Positions 61,161 to 64,000 of a DNA stretch of 64,000 nucleotides are shown here, piece by piece. The stretch is from Bicyclus anynana. Lineage: Eukaryota > Arthropoda > Insecta > Lepidoptera > Nymphalidae. Location: assembly GCF_947172395.1 (NCBI RefSeq), contig NC_069087.1, forward strand, positions 19,040,889 through 19,104,888. The letters are read 5' to 3'. The position numbers and the translations under genes were made by a program. The notes under the pieces were generated by a model. The model saw only the letters and a program-made list of their open reading frames with translations. It was not told the DNA's origin and made no database searches. How positions within the stretch are numbered: the first letter of the stretch is position 1; each line of letters opens with the position of its first letter.

Positions 61161-62062
61161 AGCTACTTTGAGTTAGTACCGGAAAAATTTCGAACTCACC
61201 TCAAGCGAAAAGAGTCTTTGAATATGGTTAGGCATTGAAAGTTACGTATAAGCGCGCTCTCAGAACACGCTAGTTTGAATTTCATAATTTTCGACTTTTG
61301 AGCTACTTTGAGTTAGTGCCGGAAAAATTTCGAACTCACCTCAAGCGAAAAGAGTCTTTGAATATGGTTAGGCATTGAAAGTTACGTATAAGCGCGCTCT
61401 CAGAACACGCTAGTTTGAATTTCATAATTTTCGACTTTTGAGCTACTTTGAGTTAGTGCCGGAAAAATTTCGAACTCACCTCAAGCGAAAAGAGTCTTTG
61501 AATATGGTTAGGCATTGAAAGTTACGTATAAGCGCGCTCTCAGAACACGCTAGTTTGAATTTCATAATTTTCGACTTTTGAGCTACTTTGAGTTAGTGCC
61601 GGAAAAATTTCGAACTCACCTCAAGCGAAAAGAGTCTTTGAATATGGTTAGGCATTGAAAGTTACGTATAAGCGCGCTCTCAGAACACGCTAGTTTGAAT
61701 TTCATAATTTTCGACTTTTGAGCTACTTTGAGTTAGTGCCGGAAAAATTTCGAACTCACCTCAAGCGAAAAGAGTCTTTGAATATGGTTAGGCATTGAAA
61801 GTTACGTATAAGCGCGCTCTCAGAACACGCTAGTTTGAATTTCATAATTTTCGACTTTTGAGCTACTTTGAGTTAGTGCCGGAAAAATTTCGAACTCACC
61901 TCAAGCGAAAAGAGTCTTTGAATATGGTTAGGCATTGAAAGTTACGTATAAGCGCGCTCTCAGAACACGCTAGTTTGAATTTCATAATTTTCGACTTTTG
62001 TTACTTTGAGTTAGTGCCGGAAAATTTCAAACTCACCTCAAGCGAAAAGAGTATTTGAATAT
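61161..62062. repeat. 140-bp satellite-like tandem array, about 6.4 copies
   Basis: Copies start with AGCTACTTTGAGTTAGT at 61161, 61301, 61441, 61581, 61721 and 61861, with a partial one from about 61999. Internal copies look identical; the edge copies carry a few substitutions and a small deletion. Each unit contains AAAGTTACGTATAAGCGCGC and GAACACGCTAGTTTGAATTT. Confidence 0.97.
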
Positions 62063-62520
62063 GTAAATACCCTTACAAACAGGCCTTATCCACATTGGCA
62101 ACAGTTACAAATGCCACCAAATGGTTATCCCTGTAGCCGGGCAATTACACTATATCAGTGTCACAAAAGTCCCCAACCGGTGACTCCTGCACCCGGAGCC
62201 TTATTATAATATATTATTACATTTGCAGCTGTCACTACGCCACCAAATGGTCACCGGAGTTGTATGCATGGACCTCATATATATACATATATACGCGTAC
62301 ATGTGTTAGGAATCATCATCTTGCCATAGCTTTCCCTAAAACTAATTAAAATTTTTTTGTAAATAAAATATTATCTATTTACTTTTGTTTACTTTTAATA
62401 TAATTCAGACCTAGGCAATTAAAGTTTCAAAATTTTCAATTTTATGTTTTGATCCTACCTATGCACGGAAGACGAAGTCGTGCTGGTGACAGCTGGCGTT
62501 GATACAACACTGCCGTTTCG
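62063..62520. other. Intergenic DNA, nothing recognised
   Basis: Includes GCCACCAAATGGT twice (near 62110 and 62240) and an ATATATACATATATACG run. No gene. Confidence 0.4.
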
Positions 62521-62632
62521 TCTGTTAGCCCCATGTACCACCATCAATCCAAATTTTCAAAAATTCTTCTTTGTTGACTAGTAGGTGCAGTGTGTCTTGT
62601 GCGACTCGGAGATCTATAACAAATGCCAAAGT

Positions 62633-63679
62633 CTAACCTCTTGGCTGCCCACCTAGGGCATTCACAGAGTAGGTGAAGGATGGTTTCAGGAATGTCCGGG
62701 TCGCACTCGCATGCTGGGTTGTCCTTAATTTAAATAAGTACTGAGCAAAGCCACCATGCCCAGTTAGAAGTTGGCTGACTTTGTTGTTTAGACTCAACTT
62801 TTTTAAGACTCCATGTGCCAGCTTCACATTGGGGAAGAATTTCTTAGTTGTTTCCCCAGAAGTTTCTTCTGTGTATCTGCGCTGCCACATCTCAACTGTC
62901 TTCTCCCTGAGGAGCCACTTTGCCGAGGCCACCGGGACCGCCTCATACGCCGGGGCACATTTATTATGAAGGGCAGCATGTTTTGCGAGTTCATCTGCCC
63001 TTTCATTCCCAGTTATACCAGTATGCGCCTTGACCCATAACAGTTGAACTATTCCCCCAGTTTTAAGATAGTCTCTGATGTCCTCACCAATGCGGAATAC
63101 GAGTGGGTGAAGATTACCAGGATCTGAAATCGCTTGGATTGCCGCCCTTGAATCCGAGAGAATGTAAACTGATCTCTCCTTATGTCGTCTGATCATTTTT
63201 AGTGCAGCCTGTATTGCCGTCAGTTCAGCTTGAAAGACTGTACAGCAGTCAGCCAGTCGGAGGGTTGTTTTTCTTTTCTCCCGTCCATCTTCAAACCATG
63301 TTACGGCCGCGCCCACTTTTCCCTGAATTTTACTGCCATCGGTATAAACCATTGGCCAATCGTTTAGGTGATCTAAGTCTTCTTGGGTACCAATGAGGTC
63401 GTATTGCAGTGGTATTCTTTGTGCTGGGTGGGGTAGAATAAAAGGGCTTTCTAGTGTCTCTAAAAACCTACCTGGGAACTCAGGGATGTGTTTACCTCTT
63501 TTATATTGGTAAAGTTCGGAGTTCTCTTTAGCCCGTAAGTCAAGTGGTATGATAGTGCTAAGGAGGGTAATAGCATTCAGTGAAACTGTTCGGTGAGCTT
63601 TACATATTTTTATAGCAAACAGTCTGGTCACTTTATTGAGTCTTCCTCTGTCGGATATGGGTTCCCTGATCGAACCCAC
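62633..63679 (-). CDS. LINE RNase H domain and C-terminus (frame-broken)
   Basis: A 348-residue frame holds a full set of RNase H residues: VYTDGSKIQGK (Asp), CTVFQAELTAIQAAL (Glu), VYILSDSRAAI (Asp) and VKAHTGITGNERADELAKHA (His, Asp). Near 62735 the frame shifts; the DNA continues in another frame with CECDPDIPETILHLLCECPR, a Cys/His block normal for this element type. The N-terminus begins artificially at the palindrome. RNase H removes the RNA template during target-primed reverse transcription. I/LOA-like grouping is inferred from the presence of RNase H. Confidence 0.8.
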   Translation of the reverse strand: MGSIREPISDRGRLNKVTRLFAIKICKAHRTVSLNAITLLSTIIPLDLRAKENSELYQYKRGKHIPEFPGRFLETLESPFILPHPAQRIPLQYDLIGTQEDLDHLNDWPMVYTDGSKIQGKVGAAVTWFEDGREKRKTTLRLADCCTVFQAELTAIQAALKMIRRHKERSVYILSDSRAAIQAISDPGNLHPLVFRIGEDIRDYLKTGGIVQLLWVKAHTGITGNERADELAKHAALHNKCAPAYEAVPVASAKWLLREKTVEMWQRRYTEETSGETTKKFFPNVKLAHGVLKKLSLNNKVSQLLTGHGGFAQYLFKLRTTQHASATRTFLKPSFTYSVNALGGQPRG

Positions 63680-63724
63680 AATCCTCTACGCTGCGCTGGC
63701 AGCGTAGAGGATTGTGGGTTCGAT
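63669..63724. repeat. Perfect palindrome, 24-nt arms, 8-nt loop
   Basis: 63669-63692 is the exact reverse complement of 63701-63724. On the minus strand the outer sequence encodes the normal EPTILYAASA; the other arm is its inverted copy, so the LINE frame ends there. Confidence 0.94.
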
Positions 63725-63994
63725 TACCGCTGTGTATAATAGTCTTATTATATCAGAATTCAAACCCCACGTAGCTTTAGCTGCCCTCGCGACCATTTTG
63801 TAGAGATTAAGGGCCTTCTTTGTTACCCTATCGAGATGTGTTAAAAAGTTCATGTTTTCGTCGATAGTAAGGCCGAGCAATGTGATTGAGGGTGTAAGTT
63901 TTATATCTATTCCGTTAAGAGAGAAGGATGGTGTGTCGTACTTTAGCTTCTTTGTTATTAGTACAGCTTGGGTTTTATGGGCTGCAAAGCGCAT
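63686..63994 (-). pseudogene. LINE reverse-transcriptase C-terminal part, cut by a palindrome
   Basis: 102 residues: FAAHKTQAVLITKKLKYDTP, LGLTIDENMNFLTHLDRVTK, then AKATWGLNSDIIRLLYTAVI. The stop is created at the palindrome 63669-63724. The start is in an upstream region outside the window. Confidence 0.8.
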
Positions 63995-64000
63995 TTTGTG

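Larger units (their letters stand above)
62530..64000 (-). mobile_element. RNase-H-bearing non-LTR retrotransposon, 3' part, runs off the window
   Basis: Minus-strand LINE: the end of RT lies at 63686-63994 (LNGIDIKLTPSITLLGLTID, YTAVIEPTILYAAS) and RNase H at 62633-63679. The two frames are separated by a palindrome. The element continues beyond position 64000, where the catalytic RT should be. Confidence 0.85.

Noticed and set aside
61161..62062. Possible CRISPR array
   Set aside because: Units are contiguous 140-bp repeats with no unique spacers, in an animal genome.

Overview
This is a eukaryotic window, almost certainly from a moth or butterfly (Lepidoptera). The evidence is intron-split genes with GT/AG junctions, insect-type orthologues, and dispersed repeats typical of lepidopteran genomes: Helitron-like elements ending in GTCCGCTAGT, a tRNA-derived SINE, and CR1, RTE, Jockey and BEL/Pao retrotransposons. 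There is one 200-N gap (8494-8693).

Host genes, left to right: (1) Bap60/SMARCD, a SWI/SNF chromatin-remodelling subunit, + strand, 4 exons, 6494-11903. (2) A divergent aquaporin of entomoglyceroporin type, + strand, 4 exons, 14949-20652. (3) A second, more canonical aquaporin, + strand, main exons 38269-39145, with a tentative first exon at 35364-35382. (4) An isolated THAP zinc-finger exon, 43213-43362. (5) A UBE2S-type ubiquitin-conjugating enzyme, - strand, 2 exons, 45620-49006. (6) A coilin-like gene, + strand, 2 exons, 56516-59286. Apart from the THAP exon and the start of coilin exon 2, these exons are extremely GC-rich at third codon positions and sit in AT-rich, transposon-filled DNA. 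The genes form no operon or obvious shared pathway. The two aquaporins share intron positions and phases and look like a tandem duplication.

Mobile DNA fills most of the rest. There is an apparently intact CR1-like LINE (822 to about 5160, - strand) with two ORFs. A complete 5.85-kb BEL/Pao LTR element (49612-55465, - strand) has near-identical 539-bp LTRs and a 5-bp target duplication, but its integrase is missing by an in-frame deletion. The rest includes RTE, Jockey, CR1 and RNase-H LINE pieces, a mariner fragment, a Copia gag remnant, Helitron-like elements carrying GGGTAGGGGTA-type arrays, SINEs, and a 140-bp satellite array (61161-62062).

The most unusual signal is a recurring class of perfect or near-perfect short palindromes with 12-28-nt arms. 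Several lie inside decayed transposons, and paralogous copies in this window or the family's normal reading frame show that the palindrome was added later. At two loci two palindromes sit back to back (A-A'-B-B'). This looks like fold-back repair or template switching rather than ordinary transposition.
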